Shown here: positions 22,008 to 33,918 of the stretch, in pieces
Layout: every line of letters starts with the position of its first letter
Numbering within the stretch: the stretch's first letter is position 1
Source: Ustilaginoidea virens
Taxonomy: Eukaryota; Ascomycota; Sordariomycetes; Hypocreales; Clavicipitaceae
Length of the DNA stretch: 64,000 nucleotides
Direction: 5' to 3'
Assembly: GCF_000687475.1 (NCBI RefSeq)
Contig: NC_057316.1
Location: forward strand, 4,588,001-4,652,000
The notes under the pieces: generated by a model
What the model was told of the DNA's origin: nothing
Database searches by the model: none
Seen by the model: only the letters and a program-made list of their open reading frames with translations
Position numbers and translations under genes: made by a program

Positions 22008-24170
22008 GCATTAGGCCCTAATAGTATACTAGCGGGATTCCTTAAAGCCTATAGAGAACCGGTTCTTAAAGCCCTAATAATACTCCTTAACGCTATATGC
22101 AGAACTAGTTACTACCTAATATAATTCTAGGAAGCTAAAATTATAATATTGAGAAAACCCGATAAAATACTTAAGGAATACTAAAGAGTAGGAGCTTAGC
22201 GCCTAATATCCCTCCTAAACCTCCTTAGTAAAGTCCTCGAAGCTATAGTAGCAAAGAGACTAATAATAATCGCGGAAGAATAGAAATTACTACTAGATAT
22301 ATAAATAGGCAATAGAGCGAATAAATCAATAGATATAGCGCTATATACCCTAGTAGAAGCAGTTAAGGCCACCTAGCAGTATAAAGGAATAGTATTACTA
22401 CTATAACTAGATATTTCTGCGGCATTCGATACTATTAACTATACTAGATTTATATACCTCCTCCTCTAAAGTGGCGCCCCTTAATAGATAGCAGCCTAGG
22501 TCTAAGGCTTTATTGTATTGCACTTAGCTAAAATCTTCTTTAAAGGCTAACCTACCTAAAGATTCTTAATTATAGTAGGAGTGCCCTAAGGCTTCCTAAT
22601 CTCCCTAGTCCTTTTCCTCTTTTATATCGCACCCCTATACCGTAGACTTAAAGTAGTAGATAACTCGCTAACCCTAGGATTTGCAGATAATACTAATATA
22701 ATTGCATATAGCAAAATAACGCGAGATATAGTTATAACCCTCTCGAAAGTATAAAAGATCTGCGAAAAATAGTCGGTAGAGGCCAGACTAAAATTTAACC
22801 TAGTAAAGAGCGAGTTAATATACTTTACTAAATAGTACCGACCGGATACTATAATAATACGACTCGGTAATGCGACCATCTAGCCTATATAATATGTCTG
22901 ATTCCTTAAAGTAGAGATTAATTATAAACTTAGCTAGACTGACTATAGGGCCTAAATAGTAAAGAAGCTGGAAAGGCAAAAGCTTGCCCTTATCGCTCTA
23001 GCGGCCTCTATATAGGGATATTAGTTCCGCGAAGCCTGACTACTATATATATAAGCCATTAGAACTATAATCGCCTTTAGCGTTAGAATCTAGTATACTC
23101 TTATTAAGCTAAGAGAAATAGTAAAAGGCATTATATATAGTTTAGCCGCTAAATAGTTAAAGTGCCTCTATATAATTATAAGAGCCTACCGAGTAATACC
23201 TAATATAATTATAGAAACTAAAGTAGTAGTCCCCCTACTCGACCTCTACTTTAACCTAGCCCGATAATAATTCTTTACTAGAACCCAAGAAAATAGTATA
23301 GCCGATCTTATCTCTAATGTATATACTGTTATCCAGACTTAGCTATAATAAAGACCTACCTATAGATAAGGGCGACTGACCGAAAATAGAATACTAAATT
23401 ATATAGCCCTTAAAGATTCGATTCTATTTTAGGATAACGAATTATCCCCTACTTATTCTTTAGCTTTTAAATAGATAAAGAGATAGCAATTAAAGTAATA
23501 ACTCGCCTAAGTATAATACCCGCTAAAGAACCGCCCCACTGCTAAATATGCTTTTAACTTTACCTCTATAAAGAAGATGCTAAATCTCTATAAAAACCTC
23601 TATAAATATAAATCCTCCCTTTTTATCTAATTTAAAATAGAAAAAATAGGCTTTAATAAATTCCTATATAAGATAAAGGTCCTATCTATCTGCCACCTAT
23701 ATTGCTAATACGGTCCCAATATAGAAAATATCAAATATATAATCTTAGAGTATAGTAACTATCTTAGAAACCCTCCCCTTTATATTTAAGACCACCCTAT
23801 ACTAGATAAGTGTAGTATTACCTAAGCACTCGAAAATAAAGACTTAGCTAAGTAGGTTATCAAATAGGTCTTTAATACCTGCTAGCTTAAATAGTTCACC
23901 CTAGCTATTATACTTACCGCCTATATAGACTTCGGCTCTAATAGTAACCCGATACAATTATACCCTAACCCTAGACTATATATATATATATAGATAATTA
24001 TAGATAAAGATACGATTGACTATATAGATAAGGGAAGAATATCCTTTTTATATAAGCTATTTATACGGTCGATAGACTTAGACCCTTAATCTTTTTAGTA
24101 CCCCTAACCCCTTAGACCCTTATTTATTTTATACTACCCTTTTTATTACTATAGCTATTATTAGGAGCCA
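22008..24170 (+). pseudogene. LINE a reverse transcriptase and C-terminal region remnant
   Basis: The continuation of LINE a after LINE b. RT blocks: LISLLNLLSKVLEAIVAKR (22205-22260), GNRANKSIDIALYTL (about 22310-22355), LDISAAFDTINYTRFIYLL (about 22405-22460), GVPQGFLISLVLFLFYIAP (22580-22635). The catalytic box FADN is at 22680-22691, second Asp changed to Asn. The Cys-type C-terminal region follows near 23630-23760 with degraded Cys. A minus frame at 22622-22879 is the shadow of this RT. Confidence 0.85.
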
Positions 24171-24179
24171 CTTTTATTT

Positions 24180-25000
24180 TCCCTTTTCCCTTCCTTTTCC
24201 CCCTTAAGGAAAAAGAGACTATAGATTTTAAATATATCTTTTGTTTAACCCTAGCGGCTAGACTTAGTATTCCCTTTATAGGTAATTCTATTATCTTTAA
24301 CCCCTTTTTCTTCCTTTTAAAGGGGGAAAAGGCAGGGGTATTAGCATAGGGATAAGGAGAAGATAATAATAAAACTACTAATTTAGCTTATTTAGACTAT
24401 ACCGACTAAGCAGTAAGTAGGGGAGGCTTTAATAGTAGTATAGCTAGCGCTCTAGAGGTAAATGCTATTAGCTAAGACTCCGCTTAGGACTTTATAAACT
24501 TTAAAAACGCAATTATTTACTGTAATTTACTAAAAGATAGTATCGTAGGAGTCTCCGACTATATTGGCGAGACCCCCTCGCTATAAGGTGGTTCCTCTAT
24601 AGTAGTAGGCCTGGGAGTAGGCTTATTATCGATATCTAATGCAATAATAGAACTAGTAAGGCTTCTATCGCCGGTAGTAATAGCAAGAGGCTAAATTCCC
24701 TCGACTAACGAGAAAGGCTAAAGCCCGCCACTATAGGCGCACTCTAAAGCTAAAACCCCTCTCTCAATAAGCCTAAAGAAGTCGGCTAGTAGCAAGATTA
24801 AGACTATAGGCACTATTATTTGCATTATAATAGTAGAATTGTTTTAACCCTTTTGAGGCACTAAAGTAACTAGCGTAATAGACCGATATATAGCCTACTA
24901 GGCCTTATAGTAATCGTCTTTATCTACCTACTAAGGTTAACTATAAAGTTAAGGGATATTAGTAAACTAATATACTTACTTCCTACTTGCAAGTATAGGC
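24180..25000 (+). pseudogene. LINE a downstream frame of unknown function
   Basis: After the RT C-terminus a long frame can be read through TAG stops for roughly 270 codons. Blocks include LTLAARLSIPFIGNSIIFN (about 24245), DFINFKNAIIYCNLLKDSI (about 24490) and LSPVVIARG*IPSTNEKG (about 24665). The same frame reads in the inverted copy LINE c (about 61380-62060 minus). No known domain is recognised. It could be an ORF2 extension, a separate ORF or non-coding DNA that happens to stay open. Confidence 0.4.
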
Positions 25001-25911
25001 CTTTTATAACGCAAGCATACTCTCTACCGGTTTATAGTTTATAGTATTATGCACTAGGATATAATAAGGCTTCCGCTTTGAAGTATAAGCGAAATAGGCA
25101 CCCCCGAGCCCTACCTACTATTAGAAAAAGACAGATAATAATTAAAGAGAACCTCTTACCTTATTAGTTATAATAACGAGCGGCTATATTAGCACTGTGG
25201 TATACGCAGGGATGATATAGCTATTTTCGAGCCAGGCTAGGACCTAACTCCAGAACGGTAGGCATATTAAAAGACAAAGGATATATAAAAACTACTATAG
25301 CGTAATCGAGGCGGAGAAGTAAAAGAAAATTCTTAGCAATTTTTAATAAGGAATAAAAAGGGAAAAGGAAAGGAATTAAAAAGGTAGGGTAGGTAAGGGA
25401 GACTTTATACCGCTATATGCCTATACTAGATCACTTAACCGTCCGCTAGCTGCCCTAACCTACATTAGACGAAGCCAATAATAATAAAACGCGCGACTTA
25501 CCGCGATACTACCGCCTACCCGATACTAACGTTACCGCCGCCTCCCATACCTAATAATATTGACTATATCGGTTCTAATTCACACCCACCTTAGAGCCTG
25601 ACTAATGCCTAATAACTAATAACTAATAACCACTAAGGCAAATTACCGCGCCTATCGAGGCGCGCCTACCATCTACACTTTCCCAGCCCTGCCGCCAGAC
25701 TTAGTCTCGCGCGATAGGACACCTTTTCGCAATATATAGTAAACCCCCTTCGATTCCGAAGGGATACTATCGACCATAGATAGTATATAGGTTTTCCTCC
25801 CGGCACTCGGGTTTCCTATATAGATTAGGTATAGAGGTACTAGCACTAGGCTAGATGGGGGCTTATCCCCCCCCTAGATAGCTTAGCTAGTGTAATATAT
25901 ATATATATATA
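25000..25911 (+). other. LINE a 3' UTR ending in (AT)n
   Basis: No coding frame. It contains hairpin-forming GATACTATCGACCATAGATAGTAT (two halves near 25765-25790), a run of C (about 25868-25875) and a terminal AT microsatellite (25895-25910). The same tail occurs inverted at 60302-60480 in LINE c. Confidence 0.6.
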
Positions 25912-25923
25912 GGTTATAATAAA

Positions 25924-26358
25924 GGTATATATTCTTTTATTATAGAAGACAGCAGCATTAGAAAATAGCGGCGTAAAACCCTCTTATACTAAAAGATCTT
26001 TTAACCGTAACTACCACTCGCGAGGGCCTTGTTTTAGCCTATATAAGGCTTTCTTCAACAGTATAACCTGTGATGCAGAGGGGTTATATCTAACCTTAGT
26101 AAGCAAGGCTAGAAGTCGTTAACGCTACAGGTCAGACTATATGGCTGGATTAGGTAAAAGTAGGCTTTCTGCAAATTCTAGAAAACCAGCTGGAATCTCT
26201 ATATAAATCGTCTCCAGTAGTTCACTATTTAGAAAGGCACTAATAAAGTCGATTTACTCTATTTCCCAGTTATTTACAGTAGCAAAAGCAAAGATAATCC
26301 TTTATATTAGTAGGATCGAAGTAGAGGCATAAGTCTCCGTAAAGTCTTGCCTAGATAC
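25924..26358 (-). pseudogene. B1 RT middle segment
   Basis: Copia B RT between LINE a and B2. It is nearly collinear with B2 28133-28570, for example the GPREYQLRLKDLLV-type block near 26000. It ends with GATAC (26354-26358), duplicated at 33914-33918. Confidence 0.85.
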
Positions 26359-27084
26359 TGTTGCAAAATGGTGATTCAGAACACTGTTGGAAATGTACTG
26401 GATACCGACAGTGGCGTATAAGGCGATGCAGAATAAAACAAAGAGCTGGTTAAAGATTTAAAGCGCACAAGAGGTTGACCAGAGCAAAGATATCAGGGAA
26501 ATCTGATTCTAATTATTAGTGACTATTCTAGCTAGAAAGAGGGAATTTTGGGCATATTTCTACCATCTTGAAAAAGTGGTTGAAAATAATAAAAAACCGC
26601 AAAAATAGCGAAAAACCCGACGAAAAGTCGGTCTGCCCAACCGTGCCCAGTCTGTGCCCAATATCCTACCCAGTGCCTACCCAATGCCTACCCAACCAAG
26701 CCCAGTGGCTTATAGCGGTGTGCCGGATGCCCTATAATAGCCTGCCGTACGGGCCGGAAGCCCTATATCGGTCTGCCGTAAATGACCGGTATAGCGGGTG
26801 ACTGTATATAGAAGGCCGAAAGTGCTGGTTTGCCCATTTGGTAATCCCGTAGAAATGCGCCGCCTATTGTAGGCCCTATGGCCCGCTGTGACCAGCCGCT
26901 GTGGCCGGCTATGGGGCGCTGTGCCGGTGCCGTGACCGGCGCTGTGGCCTACTGTAATCGGCGTTATAGGGCGCTATGCCCCACCATAGCGCCTGGTATA
27001 GCCACCGCGATATCTCAACGCAAAGACATCGTATGGTGGCGAGACTAGTACTAAAATACAGCTAAAAAGGCGCTGATTTCAACA
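26359..27084 (-). repeat. 3' LTR of copia B2
   Basis: 726 bp, TGTTG...CAACA, next to the PPT (plus-strand CCCCCTCT at 27085-27092). Confidence 0.93.
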
Positions 27085-27159
27085 CCCCCTCTGATTAGCA
27101 ATATAGCTAATCCTAGCGTTAGAATAAAAGAAAGAAATCCCGTAAAAAATAAGAAAAAA

Positions 27160-28800
27160 AGTTAAGCTATAGGGATTGCAACCCTAATAGCTGCCGAAAT
27201 ATAGGGAATTTCGGGCTTAGGAGTGGTTTAGTAAGTCCATCCGCAGGCATATCTGTCGTGGGTAAATAAGATATTTTTACCAGGCCACCGTGGGCCTTCT
27301 CACATATATACTGGAATTTAAGCAAGGTATGCTTAGTTCAGGCATGCTGATTTAGGTCATTTGCATTAGAAATAGACCCTTAGTTATCGCAGTATAGTGG
27401 TATCGGGCGTTGAATATCGACCTGGATTTCTTTAAATAAATTAGATATCTACTCTACTTCGCGAATCGCCTTAAGCATTACATCAGACTCGGCTTCAAAT
27501 ATTAATAAAACCACAGTCGAAGACCGTTTTAACCTCCAGCTAATAGGCCCACTATTTAAGGTAGTAAGATAACCACTAGTAGATTTCGAAGTTAGCTGGC
27601 ACCCAGTAAAATCGCTATCAGAAAAAGCAGCTAATACTACGGTAGCTTTAGCGGCTCGGTAATAAATGGCTGTATTTGCCGTACCAGCTAAATAGCGGAA
27701 AGTGCCCTTAGCAGCATTAAGCTGTATAGTGGAAGCCTATTGCATATATCGTGATAGGTATTGCATTAGAAAGGCAAGGTTAGGTCTTAACATCATTATT
27801 AACTATATCGATGTCCCTACTAGCTGCTAGAATAAGTATTAATTACTAGTATCTAGCGGCGTATCGTCAGCCTCAGCAAGTATACCGGGCTGTAGCGGGA
27901 TTAGATGCGGTTATGCGTCCTTAAGGTTAAACTTCTCAAGGACTTCCGCAATAAATTGCGATTAGTGCAGCTATAATAGGCCCTTTTCTCTATCCCTAAT
28001 AATCTACACTCTTAGAAAGAAGGAGGCAGGTCCTCGATCTTCTATAGTATAAACCTTATAGAATTTAGTCTTAAGCTGGTTAATATAGCTTAGATCCAGA
28101 CCGATAATTAAGCAGTCATCTATATAAATTACAATAAAGGTATGCGTTCCTTTATTATAGAAGACGGCAGTATCAGAAAGTAACGGCTTAAAACCCTCTT
28201 GCACTAGAAGGTCTTTTAACCGTAACTACTACTCGCGAGGGCCTTATTTTAGCCCATATAAGGCTTTCTTCAATAGTATAACCTATAATATAGAGGGGTT
28301 ATATCCAACCTTAGTAAGTAAGGCTAGAAGTCGACGATGCTACTAGTCAGACCATAAGGCTAGATTAGGTAAGAGTAGGCTTTCTGCAAATTCTAGAAAA
28401 CTAGCTGGAATCTCTATATAAATCGTCTCTAGCAGTTCACTATTTAGAAAAGCACTAATAAAGTCGATTTGCTCTATTTCCTAGTTATTTGCAGCAGTAA
28501 GAGCAAGGATAATCCTCTATATTAGTGGGATCGAAGTAGAGGCATAGGTCTCTATAAAGTCTTACCCAAATACCTACATAAAGCCTTTAACAACTAATCG
28601 TACCTTATATTTAACCGGGTTATTATTCGCATCTTTCTTAACGCGAAAAATAGGCCAGTTATGCAATATTTTCCTACTAATAGGAATACTAGTCTTAGGA
28701 ATAAATTAAAAGACATTCAAATCGATTAATTACTCGAATTCCGAAAATAAGGCTTTTACTTAGCTATCCTTATATAGGCTGTATAAGACTTCCTTCTAGC
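27160..28800 (-). pseudogene. B2 reverse transcriptase and RNase H
   Basis: From the N-terminal end: RT block INLNVF*FIPKTSIP (about 28690), KYKVRLVVKGFM (about 28600), LALTAANN*EIEQIDFISAFLNSEL (about 28430-28510), ALYGLK*GPRE (about 28240), then an open 66-codon stretch (28004-28204) with VIYIDDCLIIGLDLS, the intact YxDD catalytic box. RNase H follows with FSDSDFTGCQLTSKS (about 27590-27640), GPISWRLKRSS and the C-terminal DMPADGLTKPLPKPE tail (about 27210-27260). TAG stops at Trp/Gln positions inactivate it. Confidence 0.9.
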
Positions 28801-29880
28801 TATTAGGCACACCTTCTGGGGCCCGTTTTGCAGCCTTAATCTTTGCTGCATAGTAAATATCGTAAAAAGCATAAGAAGGGGGGAAATCCTATGTGGAAGC
28901 CTCTAGGGGGCTGCCTAGGTATCTGAAAATCTAGTCGTTTTTCGGCTAGGTGGGTGGGAAAGCACCCTATTAGTCAGTCTGTAGGTTAGACTATTGGTCA
29001 GACTGTTGGTTAGTCTGTGGGTTAGGCTGTTGGTTAGCCTGTAGGTCCAAAAGTGACCTATAATATCTATAACCTAGGATACCTTACACGTCTTATATCT
29101 GTGGCTGTATTCTTCCTCGAATTCTACCCCTAGTAGCCCTAACCTAGTATAGCTGAATAAGCGGCATATTTTCTAGTGCTTAAAATATTTTTACTTATGG
29201 TCTCTCATTTGAGGCGATATCTAGACTCTCGAATTTTAGATATTCTAGTATAGGCAGCGTTTTACTATAGTGAAATACTATATTTACTAGGAAGCCGGGC
29301 GAAAAAGCAGAATCTATTATATCGGAAAGTCGCAGAAAATCAGTATATATAGGGCTTTAAGATTCGGACCATTAAAAATTTATTGTGTGGGGCAAGTCAG
29401 AATTTTCACTTGTGTGGGTTATGCCCACTTTTGTAACAGATTCGGAAAATCTCTGAGATTGAGATTCCTAGTGACGAGAACTTTCTGCATTTCTTAGCAT
29501 TTGCAGCCTTTTTGTATAGGAAAAGGCTATATTTTCCTTAGCCGGTAAAAAAAGACCGTCTTACCTAAGCTAAAAAGCTAAGTTAGGCTAAAGCGATTTG
29601 GAATTGAAAGACGGCGAATTGCTAGGAAATATTGCAGAGTACTATAGCAGGCTAATTAGTAGGCCCACTAGTTGTGGCAGGCCTATTGGTTGTAGTAGGC
29701 CCGTAGCCTATTGTGGATCTGTATGCTATATTAGGCCCATTAGTTATAGTGGGCCCGTGGGCTATATTGGATCTGTGGCCTGTAGTAGGCCTGTGCCTTC
29801 GATTAGGCCTATACCGTCGGTCTTAGACGAAATAGGCATATTTAGGCGAGGCGATTTCTAGATAGGCTCTTCTAAAGTGA
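28800..29880 (-). pseudogene. B2 integrase-RT linker with repeat blocks
   Basis: Two low-complexity stretches lie in the pol frame. At 28970-29045 the frame reads LQANQQPNPQTNQQSDQ and similar Gln/Asn repeats. At 29650-29815 it reads TDPI*PTGPL*LMGLI-type 8-12 residue units rich in Gly, Pro, Leu. The plus-strand open frame 29598-29861 is a shadow of the second block. The same blocks occur shortened in B1 (34355-34430 and 35030-35150). Linkers between copia IN and RT are often unstructured. Confidence 0.6.
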
Positions 29881-29881
29881 T

Positions 29882-31150
29882 TTAGTTAGCGTTTACCCCC
29901 TCTAAAATAGAAAACGGTAGGAAGTCGAATTTGTCCTCTAGGCCACTTAAAATAGGGCCTATACCTTCATTTTGGTAGGTAAAAGTAATAAAAGAGGTCT
30001 TAATAACGACCCGGCGATATAGGATATAGACGAGGTAGGTGCTATTACCTAGCGTAGCTAGTAACCTACCTGACTCGGTCTGGGGGGCCAGTTTGTAGCT
30101 AATAACCCGTTTTTCTAGAGGGATTAGCACCTCTACAGCCGCACCAATAGCCTTAAAGCTAATAAAGTCGGGTAGGTAGTAGTGCATAATTTCCAGAAAG
30201 TCCTTCTTTAATTCCTTAAAAGGTAACGAGGAACGGTTTAAAACTACTATTAGATTTACCAAGGTAGTAATACTAAGAATTACTATAGACCAAAGGTAAA
30301 AAGGTAACCGAGACCAAAGTATAGTAGCTCTAAGTCGGTTAATGATGACCCATATAGAGCATTCTACTAACCCATTTTGCTTATAAATATAAGGGGAAGA
30401 GGTTAAAAAATCTATGCCCTTAAGAGCTAGCTAGGCTATAATAACGTCGTTGATTTCCTTGCCACCATTATAGTAGAATTCAATAGCTAATTTGCTATAG
30501 CGATTCCTAAGACCTTAGAAGAACCCCTATAGTACTAGGAATACTATAGGTCCCTCTTTATTAGGTAGTAAATATACCTAACGGAAGCATGATTTCCGGT
30601 CAACTAAGATAAGGCAAATAGGGCGTTTATTATATAGTAGAGGGTTAATTTGGAAGATATCACCCTCTATGATATCTAAATAATGCATAGGGTCTGGTAT
30701 AGCCCCTAATATAAAACGCCGAACTGACTTTGCCCTTTTACAGGCGATATAATTGAAATCAGAATCCTTTACCTTACTAAGATCAGGTAACCCTATAGTT
30801 GATATATAGGTTTTCTTTAAAAGTTGGATTCTGATGTGCTTAAGCCGAATATGCCAAAGTCCGGCTAGTAATAGCAGCTTTTAATACTCGATATCAGCTG
30901 CTGATACTAGGGCTAGGTTAAGGGTGACTGGGGCCCTCTATAGTGGTTGGGCTATATTAGGAATAATAGCCTCTGTTAGTACCACCGAAAAACCAGGACT
31001 AGCTAGTAGAAGTAGAAGGTCCGAGTCAGCTGGTAAAGTAGGTAAATCCTCTAGCAGGGGATATTCCTCGTATTCTTCTAGGTTAGCTAAGGCAGGTAAT
31101 TCGACCGAGATACTATATAAAGCCAGATGATTTTAGCTAAAATAGTATAA
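29882..31150 (-). pseudogene. B2 integrase remnant
   Basis: The zinc region reads LWHIRLKHIRIQLLKK near 30840 (H-x-H kept) with ACKRAKS downstream near 30740. The DDE core has its first Asp in IIEGDIFQINPL (about 30650), a second site changed to Asn in FYYNGGKEIND (about 30465), and Glu kept in NGLVECSIWVIINRLRAT (about 30350). The C-terminal part is open for 126 codons (29882-30262) with AVEVLIPLEKRVISYKLAPQ, typical of the copia IN C-terminus. Stops upstream. Confidence 0.88.
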
Positions 31151-31640
31151 AAACGGCGAATCTACCCCTTTCTATTATAAAAAGAAGCCATACTTCTTAA
31201 AATTAAGAAGCCCAATACACTTATTATTGCTATTAACTAGGCTTTAGCCCTAAATACTACCACGATTCAGATAGTATTTAATACCGCTAAAGATATTAAT
31301 GTCAAAAGCTGGTATAAAGAGGGCGTTGGTTAGCTCTAAGGTGCCCTACTGAGGTGGGTTGGTGGCCTATAGCACGGTAAAACGCGCTGTGCCCCACCTA
31401 TTAGGCTTAATTAGGCCACCACCTATACTGATGATTGGTCTGTTTCCAGTATAATATTAGAAGTAGGTAAAGTACTTTTTATCGTTAATAATATATACCG
31501 TAGAACTAGTATCGTAGAGTAAAGAATCTGTTGGCGTTTTCCCACCGGATTATACACTATAGCTAGTAGCTAAAAATTGCATACATTCGCGGTCCTAGAA
31601 GGAAGAATAGGCTATCTCACTAGGTATAAGACTTAAAGTG
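31150..31640 (-). pseudogene. B2 aspartic protease remnant
   Basis: The catalytic block reads SLLYDTSSTVYIINDKKYF (31477-31535), where copia proteases have D-S-G-[AS]; the Gly is Ser. It is followed by SIGGGLIKPNR*GTARF and NALFIPAFDINIFSGIKYY, then NNKCIGLLNFKKYGFFF, the start of the pre-integrase region. Inactive. Confidence 0.8.
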
Positions 31641-32908
31641 TTATAATTTCCTAATATAAAGGAATTAATAGTCTTTTCCTTTTCGTTGGTCTTTTATAGG
31701 GTATCTGCTTTATTAGCTGAATCTTTCTTTTCTTTCTTCTTCTTATTTTCCGGCTTGCCCTATATAGCTGAAGAAGACCCTTATTATTAGGTAGAAGACC
31801 CCTGTTTCTTTTTGTTGGCGTTGGTAGTAGTGTTTTTACCACCCTTGCTAGTATTATTACTAGCTGGCTTGCTACTATTGTTAGTAGCGGCACCCTTAAC
31901 CTTTGCGAGGTGGGTGGTAGCCCTTACTACTGATGACCATTTAATGCGTTATTCTTCTAGTAAATCAACTATATAAAATTGCAGGTTAATATTTGATGTA
32001 TTTCCCTGAGTATAGGCGATTCTCATTATTATATAGTGCTGTTCTGCCTACTGAAAAAAGACTCCTTCTACAGCATATAAATATTGGCTGATTTGGTTGA
32101 AAGGTTGTATATAGGAGCCTAAAATTTGCAGCCTGGATAGGTAGCTATTAAAGGAGGCGTTAAAAGATTCTAAGGTACCCTTATAGCCTATAAAATTTAG
32201 TTGATAGAAGGCAGGGTATAGGTGGGTCTGCTGTACGTCTGATGAGTAAGAATACTGTTTGGTGAGTAATATAAAGGCTGACTCTAGGTCAGTGCACTAG
32301 TTGATAGCGGCAGCTAGTCCTTCTATGCAACTATTCTTAATAAGTAATAGTAAAAGTGCTTGCTCTGAATCGTTGAAACTGCTAGTAATAGAAGGATTTT
32401 TGATGAATTTAGCGATATTAAGTGCCCTAAGTTGAATTATAAGGGCCTATTTCCATTAGTCGAAATTAGATACCCCCCTTAGCTTTTGGGATTCCTGGAA
32501 TCCATTAGCTATTTTGGCTAATTCCTTGATAGCTATAGCGCTGACTTGGCTGCTAATACTAGATGAAATTGGCAGGGGTTGCTGGGCTTTAGGTAGTAAT
32601 AGTGGATTATTTCCTTTACCTATAGGGGTTTAGAAGGTATCTATATCTATTATATCCTAGGATGGTAGGCTAGTAGCAGGCTTAATTAGTCTATCTACTA
32701 AGGTGCCTACCTTATTAGCCAAAAAATCGATTTTAGAATTAATTCGATTAAATTTATAATTAAATTCTTTTCTTATTTCCTATTGGTCTTCCCTAAGCTG
32801 GGCAATTTCCTAGTTATTATTAGATTCTTCTACCTCTGCCGTATTAGGGACTTAGTAGCCTGGGTTATTATGGCCTGGGTTATTAGCAGGAACGTTCTGA
32901 CTAGCCAT
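31640..32908 (-). pseudogene. B2 gag remnant
   Basis: The frame starts at an ATG at 32906-32908 (MASQNVPANNPGHNNPGY). A coiled-coil-like part follows (IAQLREDQ*EIRKEFNYKF), then the copia UBN2-type core (GFQESQKLRGVSNFD*WK near 32480, ALNIAKFIKNP, and NSYLSRLQILGSYIQPFNQ near 32100). The C-terminus (31690-31900) is a Lys/Asn/Ser-rich basic tail, with no CCHC knuckle visible. Three successive Gln codons appear as TAA near 31783-31791. Disabled by stops. Confidence 0.82.
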
Positions 32909-33187
32909 TATAGGAAGAGAAAAGGTGCCGGAAAGTCTTAAAAATGCGAAGAAAATTAAGACTGAAAATCTAAACAAAACTAGAAGAAAGCTGCGTTAAG
33001 GAATAACCTTAGAAAATCCTATTGCAAGGATGTGTTGCAGCTTGGTGTGGTAGCTGGGTTCCTAAATCTAGGATGATTAGTCCCTTATTAGTAGATTTCT
33101 AGAAGGTTAGCTACTAAATACGTTAAAATCCTAAGTTAGCATAAAAAAGTCTTAAGCTGGAAGCCTTAAGAAACCAGGCTTATAACC
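32909..33187 (-). other. B2 leader
   Basis: Untranslated leader between the 5' LTR and Gag ATG. It begins GGTTATAAGCC next to the LTR, the position of the primer-binding site. I cannot match it to a tRNA by eye. It contains the repeated words TAGAAG and CTGCGTTAAGG. Confidence 0.55.
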
Positions 33188-33913
33188 TATTGCAAAATGG
33201 TAATTCAGAATACTGTTGGAAATGTACTGGATACCGACAGTGGCATATAAAGCGATATAGAATAAAACAAAGAGCTGGTTTAAGATTTAAAGCGCACAAG
33301 AGGTTGACCAGAGCAAAGATATCAGGGAAATCTGATTCTAATTGTTGGTGACTATTCTAGCTAGAAAGAGGGAATTTTAGGCATATTTCTACCATCTTGA
33401 AAAAATGGTTGAAAATAATGAAAAACCGTAAAAATAGCGAAAAACCCGACGAAAAGTCGGTCTGCCCAACCGTGCCCAGTCTGTGCCCAATATCCTACCC
33501 AGTGCCTACCCAATGCCTACCCAACTAAGCCCAGTGGCTTATAGCGGTGTGCCGGATGCCCTATAATAGCCTGCCGTACGGGCCGGAAGTCCTATATCGG
33601 TCTGCCGTAAATGACCGGTGTAGCGGGTGACTATATGTAGAAGGCCGAAAGTGTTGGTTTGCCCATTTGGTAATCCCGTAGAAATGCGCCGCCTATTGTG
33701 GGCCCTGTGGCCCGCTGTGACCGGCCGCTGTGGCCGGCTGTGGGGCGCTGTGCCGGTGCCGTGACCGGCGCTGTGGCCCACTGTAATCGGCGTTGTGGGG
33801 CGCTATGCCCCACCATAGCGCCTGGTATAGCCACCGCGATATCTCAACGCAGAGACGTCGTATGGTGGCGAGACCAGTACCAAAATACAGCTAAAAAGGC
33901 GCTGATTTCAACA
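33188..33913 (-). repeat. 5' LTR of copia B2
   Basis: 726 bp from TATTGCAAAATGG (TG to TA) to TTTCAACA, followed by the GATAC duplication. Confidence 0.93.
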
Positions 33914-33918
33914 GATAC

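Larger units (their letters stand above)
12480..25911 (+). mobile_element. LINE a, Tad-like, with LINE b nested inside
   Basis: A non-LTR retrotransposon inserted in B1. The target duplication GGT(C/T)ATAATAAA (12468-12479 and 25912-25923) differs by one C-to-T change. Its own sequence is 12480-15392 and 22008-25911, about 6.8 kb. The order is 5' UTR, ORF1 with Cys-type knuckles, endonuclease, RT, C-terminal Cys region, a further long frame, then a tail ending in (AT)n. The 5' end A-run plus ACTTTTCGCGATTTCGCCCG is shared with LINE b, so both are probably full length. Endonuclease-type EN before RT plus ORF1 knuckles is the Tad1 clade layout. Confidence 0.85.
26359..33913 (-). mobile_element. 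Copia B2, complete but RIPed
   Basis: A 7,555-bp family B element, uninterrupted, with 726-bp LTRs at both ends and a 5-bp target duplication GATAC in B1. Order on the minus strand: LTR, leader, gag, protease, integrase, low-complexity linker, RT, RNase H, PPT AGAGGGGG, LTR. It has many TAG/TAA stops but is better preserved than B1; the Gag ATG and the RT YIDD are intact. It is the reference copy for family B here. Confidence 0.92.

Noticed and set aside
22622..22879. Minus frame, also plus frame 63388-63576, as a conserved small protein
   Set aside because: Both are antisense shadows of the LINE RT catalytic region in inverted copies.
12480..25911. A host gene or cargo carried between the LINE pieces
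   Set aside because: All of it is accounted for by LINE a and LINE b sequence and their target duplications.
29598..29861. Plus-strand Cys/Arg/Pro repeat protein
   Set aside because: It is the reverse strand of the family B linker repeats; the minus frame is continuous with integrase.
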